From: Serinus canaria
Taxonomy: Eukaryota; Chordata; Aves; Passeriformes; Fringillidae
Direction of reading: 5' to 3'
NCBI RefSeq assembly: GCF_022539315.1
Contig: NC_066321.1
Coordinates: 5,519,324-5,583,323 of the forward strand
DNA length: 64,000 bases
The notes beneath the pieces are model-generated. The model saw only the letters and a program-made list of their open reading frames with translations. It did no database searches and was not told the origin of the DNA. Shown here piece by piece: positions 24,430 through 37,300 of the stretch. Numbering within the stretch: the stretch's first letter is position 1; the number at the start of each line of letters is the position of its first letter. Both the position numbers and the translations under genes were made by a program.

Positions 24430-24625
24430 GCTGGGGGCTACGAGGGTGGCTGCTCTGAGAAGCTGCCAGAAGCTTCTCCCATGTCTGATGGATGGAGCCA
24501 ATGCTGATGGCTCCAAGGTGGCCCAGGCTGAGCCCATCAGCAGCAGTAATGCTGTTAGAAGGCATTCAGAAAGAGGGAAAAGTGTTGTGCAACTGCAGAC
24601 AGAGAGACAGGAGTGAGAGCAACCT
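24430..24625 (+). mobile_element. LTR-like avian interspersed repeat, decayed
   Basis: The run GAAGCTGCCAGAAGCTTC at 24458-24475, a following GGCTCCAAGGTGGCCCAGG and the later GAGCCCATCAGCAGCAG closely parallel, in the same order and spacing, an interspersed avian repeat I remember as part of an endogenous-retrovirus LTR (possibly ERVL-type). In that consensus several of these positions are CpG; here they are mostly TG or CA, which fits old methylated repeat decay. The GGGAAAA stretch and a GACAGGAGTGAGAGCAAC tail near 24576-24622 also agree. No internal retroviral genes flank it, so a solo or truncated LTR is likely. Exact family and edges need a repeat library. Confidence 0.45.
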
Positions 24626-26911
24626 TTTCCTAAAAAAACCTGAGCCTGCTACCTCTTGACTGACCTGTCAGATCACAAGTTCTGGTAAGAACCTCCAAGA
24701 AAAGCCCATTCTTTACAGTTGTTCAGTCCTAAGGAAACCCTTCCCTGATGCTGTACAGAAAACTCACCAAAGATAAGATCTGAGAGTACAAACCCCTTGG
24801 TATCCACGAGTGAGAAGCCTGTTCACCATGAATCAGGGTAGAGATCTTGTTTTGTTGCAGATCTGTTTTGATAGCTAAGCTCACACAGACAACTTGTTGC
24901 AGTGGATATTCTCTCTGTTTACATCTTTAGTCCTGTTCTGTTGTACATAAGACTTTGCAGTTCAAAACTGCTCTTTTTTATTATTGTAGGTGAGAAATTA
25001 AATTAGTTCACATTAGAGGTGTTCTTTCATCTTTCTGTTTTGACTCTCCAAGATGAGTCAGAGGACCCTAACTATGCTTAAATCAGATGCACTTTGTGAA
25101 TGCATTTGGACCATCCCTCAGAGATGAAGACTCCATAAAGGAGGCTGACAAACTAGCCAGGCATCTGATTAGGCACAGAACAATTTCAATGGCTAATCAA
25201 ATGAATGAATCCTTACTTGATTACACTTCAGTTTTGTATCAGCTAATCATGGAACCAGAAAATACACTAATGGATGCTAGTTTCTGACAGCACCTGTTCA
25301 CAGGTACAATTGCTGTAATTTGGGAAGAAGAAGGGAGGGGGCAGCACTAATTTCCTAATCAAGAGCTGAGACAAATATCAAGCTCTAATATTTTTAAGCA
25401 ATAGTTTGTTTTTTCTCTTGAAGAAAACTGGAGCTTTTGCAGGACTTGGAGATAAGTCAGCAGTGGGATGCTGGAATCAATCCTTCACATCTCCCAGTGC
25501 ACATTTTTTACATGTATATGTTGATCTTCAGTAAATCTTCTTTATAACATGGTGACAAGAGACCTTCTTGGGACACTCTTTAGAAAATGAGACAATACAA
25601 CCTTTCCCTCACCCCTTAGGTCTCTTTTCATACTGACTTTTCAGGAGATATTAGCAGGGACAAGGATAGTCTCTGCAGAAAAACAGAAAAAGGTTGTGTG
25701 TGGTTTTGCATGGGTTTGTGTTCTTTTGGTCTTCCTGGTGTCTCAGGAGATTTGGTCTCAGATATAAAAGCCACAAGTTATCATATGGAGAGATACTTCT
25801 GAATTCTCTCCACCAAGGTCTCTGACTGAAAATATATTAAAAGCTATATTGCTTGGAGGAAATCCCATTGTGCTGTTTAGAGAAAGCAGCAGTCCCTGGC
25901 CCAGCTAGCCTACTGTGTAAAACTGTTCATTTTCTTTTCATATAAAAAGTTAACAAAAGGGAAATATTGGAGCAAGAAAGGGAGATAAAGAACATTGGGT
26001 TCTGCTTTTAATATAGCCTGGACCTGTCAGTCCTTTGTTGTATGCAGAGAAGAATTTTGGTACTGAGTTATGAGCAAGATCTGACATCTACATTCACAAT
26101 GAATCCCACAGAGCAAAGCCATACTTGAAGCTTTTATTGTCACACTTCCTCTGGTGCAGTATCTCATGAGAAACTGAGCCCTGAATCCTGACAAGAGGGT
26201 CCTGCCTTACAGAAGTCACCCTTCAGTTGCTGTGTTGGTGGCACCAGTGCCAGGAGAGCTCCAGGACCTGGGGCTTGGATGCATTAGGCTGAAACTCTTG
26301 CTACCAGAGCACAGTCCTTACAGGAATGGCTTTAAAACCTCTGCCAATCAATACTGTCCAGTTCTTTGAATAATTCTTAATTTAATGCTGCTTACCTACA
26401 CAGCTAATGTCTCTGAAGTCTGAGCAGAGAAAATAGAGGGACCGAGGGCAGCTGGATTAGCAGCATTAAGCCATGGTCCATCTACTGCTTGCATTTTAAT
26501 GGCTTTTGCAAAAGTGGAAGGCTAGATCTGCTGCAGTGTGTGTCACTGTACATCCACTGAAATTGCCAGAACTGTGCTGATTTGCACAGGCTGAGGACTG
26601 CTCCCAAGACTTCCAGCAACAGCTGTTCCAAATAGCTGTGTTTGGGCTGTCTTCTGAAATACAAAACCAACAGATAGATTAACCAGCACTGACAATTTAG
26701 ATGCAATCTATGTGGCATGTCATAAATATCTCCTAAACACCACTCAGCTTCATTTCCATATTGACTTAAAATAAACCCATCCTGGATCTTCTCTAACTTT
26801 TCATAAAAGATCCTAAGTTGCAAAAAAAAGGTGTTGGAAACAACATAGATAAACACTTCATTAAAAAGGTATGGTCTTACCATTTTTCAGTTCATTATTC
26901 ATACAATATTG
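24626..26911. other. Non-coding DNA with one short hydrophilic open stretch
   Basis: No gene is supported. The plus-strand frame open from 25072 to 25287 encodes about 70 residues with a balanced, charged composition that looks more protein-like than most open runs here, but it has no motif I recognise and no convincing flanking splice sites. The minus-strand run at 26482-26883 (133 codons) is Leu, Tyr and Trp rich and also unrecognised. Confidence 0.6.
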
Positions 26912-26957
26912 GTATAAAAAATAATAATATTATCAATAGTAATTTTAATAATAATTG
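26912..26957. repeat. AAT-rich simple tract
   Basis: An interrupted run of AAT/ATT trinucleotides and A/T bases, nearly free of G and C. It is low-complexity sequence, with no sign of an A-tailed retroposon ending here. Confidence 0.8.
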
Positions 26958-29900
26958 TGAACAAACAACCAAAAATGCACCATGGAAAGTGCCTGAAGTT
27001 ATTCAAGGGTGAAAACTCAGTTGCTAGAATCACATCTGGTGTTGTTATTTGGGATTCTTTCCTACATCTCAGTTTAAAAGAGGGGAATGGATGGTCCATC
27101 CTACAGTGAACTCAGCACTTTTTCAGACCTGCTAAGTAAACTTCTGGCCATTTCAGAGACATTAAAGATTTCCAAGTACCTCAGAATAGATACTTGGTGT
27201 TCCTCAGGATCTCTACACCATAAGAGCAAAACAATAACTGTGTTCACCACTACAAACAGGGTTTTTTTTTATTTGTGACATGAGCTAGAGGTTAAGAAAA
27301 TATGGATAATTTTTCCTATTAAAAAGTAGTGATGATCTGGAGGAATTCCAGAGGAAGGACAACATTTCTTTTCATGCTGTCATAACTCATAGTCCTCCCT
27401 TGTCCTGGCCTACTTGTTCTTCAAGTGTGATCTTTTGCCTCTTTTCTCCCCTGAGGGAGCACAGTGTTCTGTTCTGTGCAGATCACGTTATGGTGCTCGG
27501 GTCATTGTGCTAACACCAACCTCCCAGTTTCTTCCAGAGTTCCCTCATCCTCCATCAGGACCAGGCATGGTCTTCAAGATCATTGCTGTCTCTGTTTCAT
27601 TGAAACTCCCCCCCATTTATTTCAGAAGGAACTGGAGAAGTAATTTTTCAGCTTGTTTTCCCAGAGATTTATGAAACAACAAGAAAAGAAAGCAGAAAAG
27701 CAACTGATAAATATTAATTGACTCTGTTTACCTTCTCTCTCTTCATCTTCTTGTCCATTAACAGAGAAATGGGAAGCAACAGGAGAAGGGAATTACTGCT
27801 AGTCACAGATTCAAAAGGAATATGAAGTCCATGAGCACCCTCTGTTCCATATTTGCTCCATGCAGAGCAAATAGTCCACTGGCATGCTGACTGAATAATT
27901 AGCTGTACACAGTACCTAGCAAATGGTGGTCATGGACCAGAACCCCCTGTGCTTGCTGCACTGTTAGCAGAAGGAAAAAAATAAAATTAGAAGACAGTCA
28001 CCACTACCAGAGCTTAAATCCAAACTATAAGACAGGAGACACCAGATGGAGATGGACAGATGGTGAAGTGCAAAGCAACTCCTAAACAGTTGATAAGCAT
28101 GAAGGCAAACAGTATCAGCACACCAGCTGCCTAACATTTGTCCATTAGAGATGTCAAGCCAAGGGATGGGATAAGAATGGTTCTGAAGGATAATGGGATA
28201 GCTCTGGGGATGCTTGGTTAAAAAAAACCATCCCAAGTGGAGATGGCAGCAGGGAATAGTTAGCCTGGAATCCCTGCTAATATCCAGTGGAGGCAGGAAT
28301 TGTTTCCAGTGAAGGGCATGAGAATGAGAACAAGCACTTTACCAAGAAGTGAGACCTGGTAAGGGGCAAAAAAAGAAAAGGGTGCCAGAGCCACCATGAG
28401 AAGCCTGAAGAATTTTTGTGTAGATGAAAATGAGGCAAAAGTTACACTAGAAATAAAAAAAAAAAAAATTGCTGAAAGCTGTAAGCCTGCATGATTTTAA
28501 GCATCTTTTTAGAAAGAAAAGGCAGTTTCACAGTTCTTGTGTAGAAAGGATCAAGGCTTTGACACATCTCAGGCTCCCTTCTCAGTGTTTGAGTGACAGG
28601 CAAAATACATCACAAGAGGCAGGAAAAGGAGTAGCAGGGTCACATGTAGTGGAGTAAGGGGGCTAGCAGCAATATTTTAGTCATCCTTATTGTGACATAA
28701 CAGCTAAATATTTGCAAGGAGATGCCAGGGAGAAAGGCCAAGATGCTGTTTTGGGTGGTTGGAGACAAACACAAGCTGGAGAGTGGATATCTGTGCTACA
28801 TGGATGGCAGTCCATGCAAAGGCATCATTTGAGTCTTGCTCACAGCTCTAAGTACCCAAAGAGGAAGAAAAGGGGACCTTGGGTGTCAGGCAACCTTTGA
28901 AAATTGGAGTCCCAAGAAGCAGAACTTTAAAGAATACCCTGAGTGCACAGAAGGCAGTGAGGGATGTTGGTACTGGGCAGGATTCAATAAAACGTGGTAA
29001 CTTTCATTATAATTGGCTAAAAAGTCAGGGAATTCCCTTGATGGTTGAATGACTCCACTGGGAGAAGCTGGCTTTCACCGATGATGTGGGTTGGTTTTTG
29101 TTGGTTTTTTAATCCTCCATGGAATTTTCCTGTTTTTATGAGTGACTGCATAGCAGTTAGTCCATTTAACTGCAGCTGCTCGCCCCTCTCTGAGGTGTTT
29201 TGGGAGTGGAATAGATTAGGGATTTAAACACAGGTGATAGCAGCATTGCCTGGAATGAGCAGAAATGTAATATTTATAACACAAGCATGTTGGTCTTTGG
29301 GTGGATAAGTGGTTCATAAAATTCAGTGCAGCATGATGTGAAGTAATGTAGCCAATTACTAAAAGAATAAGCACGAAGATTGCAGTCTAAATAGGGACAC
29401 AACAAGGAATTCATTGCAAGAAAAGAACCCGGAATGGACTGCAGATAATAGAGTAAACCATTAGCACTCCTTCCTGGTAACAATAACAGAAATGAAGAGG
29501 AGCAAGCAAGATTTTGAAATATACTCTGGCAGTGAGGTGTGTAAAGCTGCAGGAATTATTCTGACCTGCTGCTGGTCTCATTAGGAAACAGTGCTCAGCT
29601 CCAGCCACTTGGTTACAGGGAGATATTGAGAAGGTGCTGCAGGGGCTATCTGGGATGATTTAGTAACTAAGGCATGATTTATAAAGAAAGTTTTGACTTA
29701 TTTCTCCTCTGTACCTAAGGGAAGGAAAAATTCCTATGCAAGTATGCAAGATCCTGAACTAATGGGAGTGGATCAATGCTAAATACAGGGGCCATACACA
29801 AACTTTAAATAAGAGACCTTTGATTAACATTAGGGAAGAAAATAAAAGCAGAATCTCAAACAGAAGACAGAGCTTTATGGAAATGGTGAGAAAGAAAATA

Positions 29901-32900
29901 ACTTTATCTCGGGTCACATGAAAAATAATTGAGGAAATGACTATAAATGTGTAGAAAGGATTATTAAAATTCTTCCTCTTATTTTTTTTAAAGAATAAAT
30001 CCTGAGCCAAGTGTTAGTTCTTATATTTGTTACATACTGAAGAAGAAAGCCCCATCATGCAATAGATTCAGACAAAGAGATCTCTGTCAGCTGAGCACTT
30101 AAGACAGCAATTTCACAGGGACAGTTCTGCTCTCAGCAACCAAAAAAACCTAAAACAAGTTGGCCTGTCTCTCAAAGAAGACAAGAATATAAAAATCTAC
30201 AACAAAATATCATGTTCCAAATTTGTTACAGCTCTGTGTGTTCCAGTATAAGCACCTGGATTTCCTTGTCTGGATTCCTCTTCTGAAAATTCTTTGGGTA
30301 GGAGCTCTTCTTTTGAGTTGCAATAGGGAAAATTGTCCAGAATATAGAATGTGGAGACCTGAATAAATTGAAACATACATGACACTTCTAATCTGTCATT
30401 TCTTTAGTTTATTCCTTCAGATAGTACTTGCTGGTAGGCTTGTGCAAATACCTTCAGCTGACCAGAAGAATTAGATTTTATTTGTTTCCAGACCTGCACT
30501 TTGTTCAGGTTACCTTCTATACTGGTTTACATTGGACCTGAACATCCTCTGGCAGCATAAAAGGGTAGGAATTGTATGGATGGACACCTTTCCCAAACTG
30601 AGGAATGGTGCAGTTCCATCCATACCACTGCCATAGCCTGGCCCAGCTCTGAGCTTTTTTTCTAATTAAGTAAATTCAGTAGAGAACAGAGAAAGGTGTT
30701 GTGAAAAGATGCAGGAGAGTGTTGGAGGTGATGTGCACCACCTCAGTAAATGTACTTCCCTCAGCAGTGGGGTGGCTGGCTCTCCTTCCTTCTGGCCAGA
30801 GGTACTGCCAGATAAATGCAGCAACAAACCAGTGGCTGGTGGATCCTACCATGGGTGATGAGAGAAAAGCTAGTGGTATGAGTAAATATTAGGGGAAATG
30901 ATACAAATTTGAGTAAAATGTGTGACAGAGATTGAATAGATTTTTAAAGGACAGTTTTTGACAGGAGAACATGTTCTAGATTTTAATTGAATGAGCTGGT
31001 ATCAAAGGTCTACACATGGATGGTTTGCATGCATTGAAGTGAATTTAGGGTGAACGTAAGAAAATCAAGTGTATTACTCTGAAGTGAATCTACCAGAGAG
31101 GAGATGACACTGACTCTGTGAAGTCCTCCTCCCATTCACTCCAGTGGGAGCCTCATGAAAAAAGGTCTGTAGGAATCATCCTGACAGAATTCCTTAAATG
31201 CTCTCAAGATTTCCATCTCAAGTTGGTAAAATTTTTGTTTGAGTCACCGGCTGCCTTGTTTAGTCTGTGGGTTTAGATGCAGCAAAAGAAATGGATTTTA
31301 GTGCTTGTATTAGAATTATGGTGAAATTGTGTTTGCTCATCAAGCCCTAGACATTGTAGCATGGGGCTGTGCCACTGTTTTCCAAAGAGAGTTGTGGTGA
31401 GAGTGAACTTGCTTGGGAATACCTGGAATGCCTGTGCACAAGTCTTCACAGCAGCCTCACAGCCTTGGAACCTGTTGCTGTTTATTTTATTGCTAATCTG
31501 GCAGATAGTTTTTCTGAGAACAAGATTGGTTGCTAAAGATGAAAAATTACATTAAAATGCATTATTAAGAAAAGCAAACTGGGAATCTCTATTTATGGAA
31601 GAAAAATGTTGGGTAGCTGTTAGCAGCTTTAGGTCTGGATTTTTGTCTGGTTGTCTGGATTTGGAGTGTAATGTCTGCAGAGCAGCAGCAGATCAAATAT
31701 GAGGGGATTCTCCAATCACATCCACAAAGGTTGGGCTTTAAATGAAACTACAGCTCTCTAAATATTTTTGTAGCTTGGAAGTACCACCGTAACTTTTTAA
31801 TTTAATTTTTTAAAACCCATAACCCTTTTTACTACTCTTGGTAGCTGCAGATGCCTACTTGAAACCCAACATTTCAGCATTTGGCTTCTCCCCAGCCCTG
31901 AGTAACTGCCTTACAATCTTCTCCTTTTTGTTGATGCTGCCAGAAGTGACGCTGATCTTTTGTTAGCTTGGAGTGGTCGCTTTTCCCAGCCAGGAGCCTC
32001 CAGGAGCAGCCAAGGGAAGCTCCTGCTGTGGAGGGGAGCTCCCTTACTGCCTCCTTGGCAGAACATTGCCTGGATCTAGCTCCAAAGAGCAAAGCACACG
32101 TCCTGGTGTGTGATCCCAAGGGATTGCTGGTGAATCAGGAGCTGCCTCTGGTGTCTGAAGCTCACACTTGGCTGCTGGGTTCACTTTTCCCTTGGGATTG
32201 GGATCTTGACATGGGTGCTCTGTTCTCAGCTGGCACAAAGTCTTTGTGGCACTGGGCAGGTGGAGTGAGCTTCTCAGTGTAATTATTAACCAAATGCTCT
32301 TAGTCACAATTACTTACATCACATGCTGTTTCTTAAGTACATTCACAGATTTATATAAAAAAACCTTTGCCATTTTGGGTGGATTCACTACAAAACTCCT
32401 ATAATATGCTGTGTACTCATAAATTTTTATATTGGCATTTTTATATTCTCCAGGTCTTTTAACAGCTTTAGGAAGGACATAGACAGTTTAATGAAATGTG
32501 AAATATACACTCAAACTACTTTTTCCCATGCAGTAAGATAATAAGATGTTACATTGCTCACAGGTCCAATTTTAAATTTAAATATAATTTCACTTAATTT
32601 TACTTTGCAATCAGGTAAATTAATGAGAGAGAATCAAAACAATATGCTGTAATTACATTTGAAAATTATTCCTTCTGTCCTTCAAGAGAGTTCTTTCTGT
32701 TGAAGATATTGAAATTTGGTGTCTAAATATAAAATGCAGTAACATCTGGTTCTAATTGCTGGTTTAAATAATATAGACATTTAGACAGATATTTCATGCT
32801 TTTCAAAGGAGGCTTTTAGTAGGATGTTCTGAGTCAAGGGTTAGAAAAAATTTAATGCCACTAAAAATAGCTGATATTCCATTTGTGTTCTAGATCTAAA

Positions 32901-34345
32901 GGATCTTTTACATAAAAGATTTTTTTTGGCTAAAATATAGTAGTTTTAACTTATTTTATTTGGAAAAAAACAACCAGGTTTTATACCTTTTACATCTGCT
33001 CTTCATTGGTGCATGTGAACATAGTGCAGAAAAATGTTGGAACAGTCTATTCCTAGATCCAAATATTGCTACAGAGTCCTCAAGATCTCTGATTTTCAGC
33101 ACAGAATCTTGCCCTTCCCAAATTACATATTGGAGGTCTTCTATTTGCCTGTACCTTGCCATTTATTTTCCCAAGAAAAGAAGTTGGACATAACAGCATC
33201 AATGCTAAAGTGATTTTGGTGTCAAGCCACATAATCACTGACTGCAAAGGTGATTTAATTGGGCTTTAATACAGAAATTAATTTAAGCACATGCAGAACT
33301 CTAAAAATGTCAAGAACTTCCCCAAACTTGAAAATTCTCAAGACTGAATTAATCTCATCTACAGAACTACTTTTCCTACTTTTAGTGTAGGAGGGCTTGG
33401 CTGAAAAAGTGGGTTCATATTTGGTTGTGAAGGGACTGAATTTTGTGGCCATTCTGACCTTTCCAAGGCATGTGTTAGTTTACTTCCAATCTGTTCAGCC
33501 ACCTGGATAAAACACCTACAAATTCAACCTCATAGAGCAAACAGATTCATTGTCCCAGGCAGCAGCATTTATTAGCATTCTTGAAAGAATCTCCTCCCTC
33601 CCCATCCCACTGACCCCAGGCCACCTTCATGCAAGCCTGCACTTCATTTCTTGTCAGAAATTCTGAGGAACAAAGTCTAAGCAAAACAAGTCATGACCTG
33701 ATCTCTCCCTGCTGCATAACTTTTCCACTTAGGCACAGGGACAAATTGGAAAACTAGAGGAATTATGGAATGCAGTAGTAGTGCCTCGTGCACTAAAAAG
33801 TCATAAACTGATCAAAGGCTGAAAATATTAGAGCCTTGCTAAGGAAATAAATGCACTGATCCAGATGGTACAAGCACTTCAGCTCAGTGTCCTTACACTG
33901 TGAGACTTCTCACTCTACTACAGAAAACTCTCCCACACCTCTCTGGCAGCAGCACAGATCAAGAAGAATTTTTCTTTTCATAGCCAAAATATCTGACTAT
34001 CTGACATCTACACATTGGACATTCAAGGGGGAAGCTTATGGTGTCCAGCATAACCATCCTGATGTGAAATATTCACACCTTTCCTATCTGGGCCACCCAT
34101 GCTCCAGTTCTCTGTAGGGTTTGTCTGGAATACCCTTTGGGAGATCTTCTCTTATTCCTGTTGCCTGGAAGAGGAGGTTGCAGATGGCTCTAGAGCTGAA
34201 ACTGCAGTTGTGGTGTTGGTGAGGATGACTAAGAGACCTCTGTCAGGATCTATAATTGTGCTGAGCTTTAATACAGCAGTGGATACACAAGGAAAGAGCT
34301 TGTGAGGGAATCAGAACAACTTGCATGTCTTGTGCACCCCTGTTA
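26958..34345. other. Long unique non-coding stretch
   Basis: About 7.4 kb with no recognisable exon, RNA gene or repeat family. Minor items are an A14 run at 28455-28468, a perfect MEF2-type site CTAAAAATAG at 32861-32870, a short palindromic TTTAAATTTAAA near 32573, and a small duplication of GTCTGGATTT near 31633 and 31653. The GC-richer patch at 31.95-32.3 kb gives overlapping open runs on both strands that match nothing known. Confidence 0.65.
32861..32870 (+). promoter_or_regulatory. Perfect MEF2-type consensus site
   Basis: CTAAAAATAG matches the MEF2 consensus YTAWWWWTAR at every position. A ten-base AT-rich site is expected by chance in tens of kilobases of AT-rich DNA, so function is not implied. 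Confidence 0.3.
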
Positions 34346-34356
34346 CCACTAGAGGG
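34346..34356 (+). promoter_or_regulatory. CTCF-like core motif
   Basis: CCACTAGAGGG matches the central CTCF consensus CCASYAGRKGG at all eleven positions. The next base is T instead of the preferred C, so the 3' half is weaker. If bound, its orientation would be on the plus strand. A single motif does not prove occupancy, but this is the best CTCF core I noticed in the window. Confidence 0.35.
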
Positions 34357-37300
34357 TTTCTACCAACATTTTCCAAAGGCTGTTACTTGCCAGGCCAAAC
34401 ACCTTCAGGGGACTGAAGTTCTTGTAGGGGTCCTTCACATCTTCAGGCTTCAGAGTGAAACCTGGATTATTAGAGGAGATAGAAAAACAAAAAACCCCAA
34501 ATCCACCCTTCTTTTGCTTCCACTCATTGTTTAATGGGACACTAAAGGTGTATGATAGTTTTACGTCTTCCCTTAGAAAGTAGAAGAATTCTAGCCAGAA
34601 GCAGGACCAAGAGATGCAAGAATAAATCCTCTGTTCCAGTAGCACAGGCCATTTCTCTGCTGTGATCACCTAAATTCAGAGAAATGAGATGGCTCCTTTT
34701 TAGGAGATATGAAATCATTATGCTTTCTGCCTTTTGTAGGGAAGCTGGTAAATGATATATTTACCTTCTTCTGTTACTTCTACTAAAATAAAACCCTACT
34801 CTGAAAAAAGAGAAGAAATCATAAATTGCAGATAGCAATTAATAACTAAATAAATCGATTTTTAAATGCTCAGCCACCTCTTCCTATGTTTGTTTTAATA
34901 CACTTTATTTGAAATCTAATTGCTGAGATGGTAGCACTCCTGTGATTATTATTAGTTACCTAACAATCATTCACATCCTGCTTTGTTTTTAATGCTTGTT
35001 GTGTTACACTCTGCTAATACTATATTGTTTCAATTGTGGGTTTTTTTCCTACTTCTGCACAGGGAATATAGGTTATTTTATTGCTTCACTGGGTACTAGG
35101 AAGGTCTGTCTTTTATGATTGCTGAAAATCTGTGTACAGAGCAGAAAATGGCCCTGCATGTTTCAAACCAGTGATTTCAGTGGCTGAGGCTGTGGTAATG
35201 AATGTTGGTGTTTGAGTGCTCTGATAAAGATAACATCACTGCTGCAGGTTGCACAAATCATCCTGGATTCCCACACCGTGGCATGAAGGAAGCAGCCAAT
35301 GCTTTTCTGGGTTTTTTATTTCTATTTCATTTGCTTGAGAAAAACACAGAGACTCCTGTACTTAAGGGTCATATTGGTTTAGGTCTCTAAAACCTTGACA
35401 GCAGCAAAATAAAGTGCCTAAACCCCATTAAAGCCACTGAAATCTAAGCTGATGCCAAACTTCACTGCTCTAATGTCTTGGAGTGGTGACTTTGGGAATA
35501 AATTGGAGATGCTGAAATTTACACTCAGTTGTCCATCTCCTTCTCACTGCCTTGCACTTTCTGTGCTGATATTGTAGTTCTTCATATGACCCAGTCCTAA
35601 TTTTCTTGATATCCAAGCCTCTGTGAAGATCTAAACATTATTCAGGAGGTGTTTCAGGACAGTTTAAAGTTCATTCTTTCATAAGTCACTAAAGCTCCAG
35701 TGTAATTTTTATTAAATGCTTCCATCCCATTGAACACAGTGCAACTTTAGGCACACAGTTAAGTTAGACAGTGTTGGTTAATGCTTTCCTGAGCTGGGGA
35801 TTTAGGTGGTGGATAAAGATCTCCTGGGAGTAGCTTCTGTCACTCACCATTTCTGGAGCCCTGTGGCACACTCCTTCCTCTGCTCTCTTCACCACCACTC
35901 ATCCATCAGAGGAGCAGTTGGGTGCATTTCTCTATCTAGTTTAAGTCCAAGGCACCCGACTTTGTTAAGCAGTTTAAATGTTGGCTAATTCACTTGCTTT
36001 GATGGAAAGGAAGACAGAAAAGCTTTTTCAAGTGTTTAAATGGAACTATTTGCAATGAGGAATTGGCTTATCTTGCCCAAATTAGAAGCTAATTATTAGA
36101 TTTCTTCCATTTTGTTAAACTATATTTCTGCAACAGAAAAAGTTGTTATTGCTTGAACACCTCATGTGTGTCCTGGGAAGAAGCTCAGAAGGTGATGACC
36201 TTGGACAGGGAGGGGATGGTGCAGGCTGGGATCAGCACAGGCTCCACAGCAGTGATTGGAAGGAGATGTAAGGTCACAACTTCAGAGTTTTCTGCTGTGA
36301 AAAGAGTAATAAATGCTTTGATACTGGCTGATCAATGTCAGTGCTTGGGGACTGATAGGAAATCTGTGTTTTGTATTTCCAAGAGACTGAGTGCTGGATG
36401 GCAGATTTCTGTCTGATGGTTTCTGGAGAACTGTGCCTGAAATGAAGCCTTAGCAAAAACTAAAAACTAAAAACTTCCCTATGTTCAAATACATGTTTGG
36501 ATCTGAGGTTTTCAATGCAATTAAGATTTAAGCACCATGTGAGTTTCTTGCTGTGAGGAGCTTTATTAGCTGCTTTGAGTAGGTCAGGATTTAAATACTG
36601 CTTTTCATGTTATTTCAAATATTTGACCTTCCACAACTCGTCTTCTAAAGAAATGTCTTTCCAAATACATCTTTCGAGTGTAGTAATGTTTATATCAAAT
36701 TAATCTGAAGCTTCTGTTGCCCTGGAGGCTGACTGAAATGTGGGTCAAGTCTGACATCAAGTGGTCAGACACACTCCATTCCCAGTGGGACTATTAACAC
36801 AGTGCTGCTCCTGGGGTCCTGCAAGAACCGCTGGCTCCACTTTTTTCTCCACTTTTTTTCTTCTGTTAACAGGATTTCTCAGTGCTCTTCCTTCTCTGGT
36901 TTCCACCAAGGTCATGGAGTGTCACTGCTGACAGACACATGAGGAATCATGTTAGTCTTGCATTAGATATTACAGCTGCTGGATCTGTCAGCAGAATGAT
37001 GGGCTGGGGTAAATAAAGCCTTGTTGACTTGGCACTGCACATAAGACCTTTATTCACTCTGCCTTGTTTACCCAATATATTCTAACAGGATCCAGGTCTT
37101 TTTAAAAGCATTCCCAGCTCTTGAGGCACCAACTCCTCCACCTGGGCAGAGTTTTCAGTGTTATCAATAACTGCAAGAGCACTTATCACTCACACATTTC
37201 TTCTTGTTTAAACACATTGCAAACATCAATTCCATTCATTGCTCATGACTCTGAAGAAGCTTAATAAAATTGTCCATGCCATGATCTAGGAGATGGAGTG

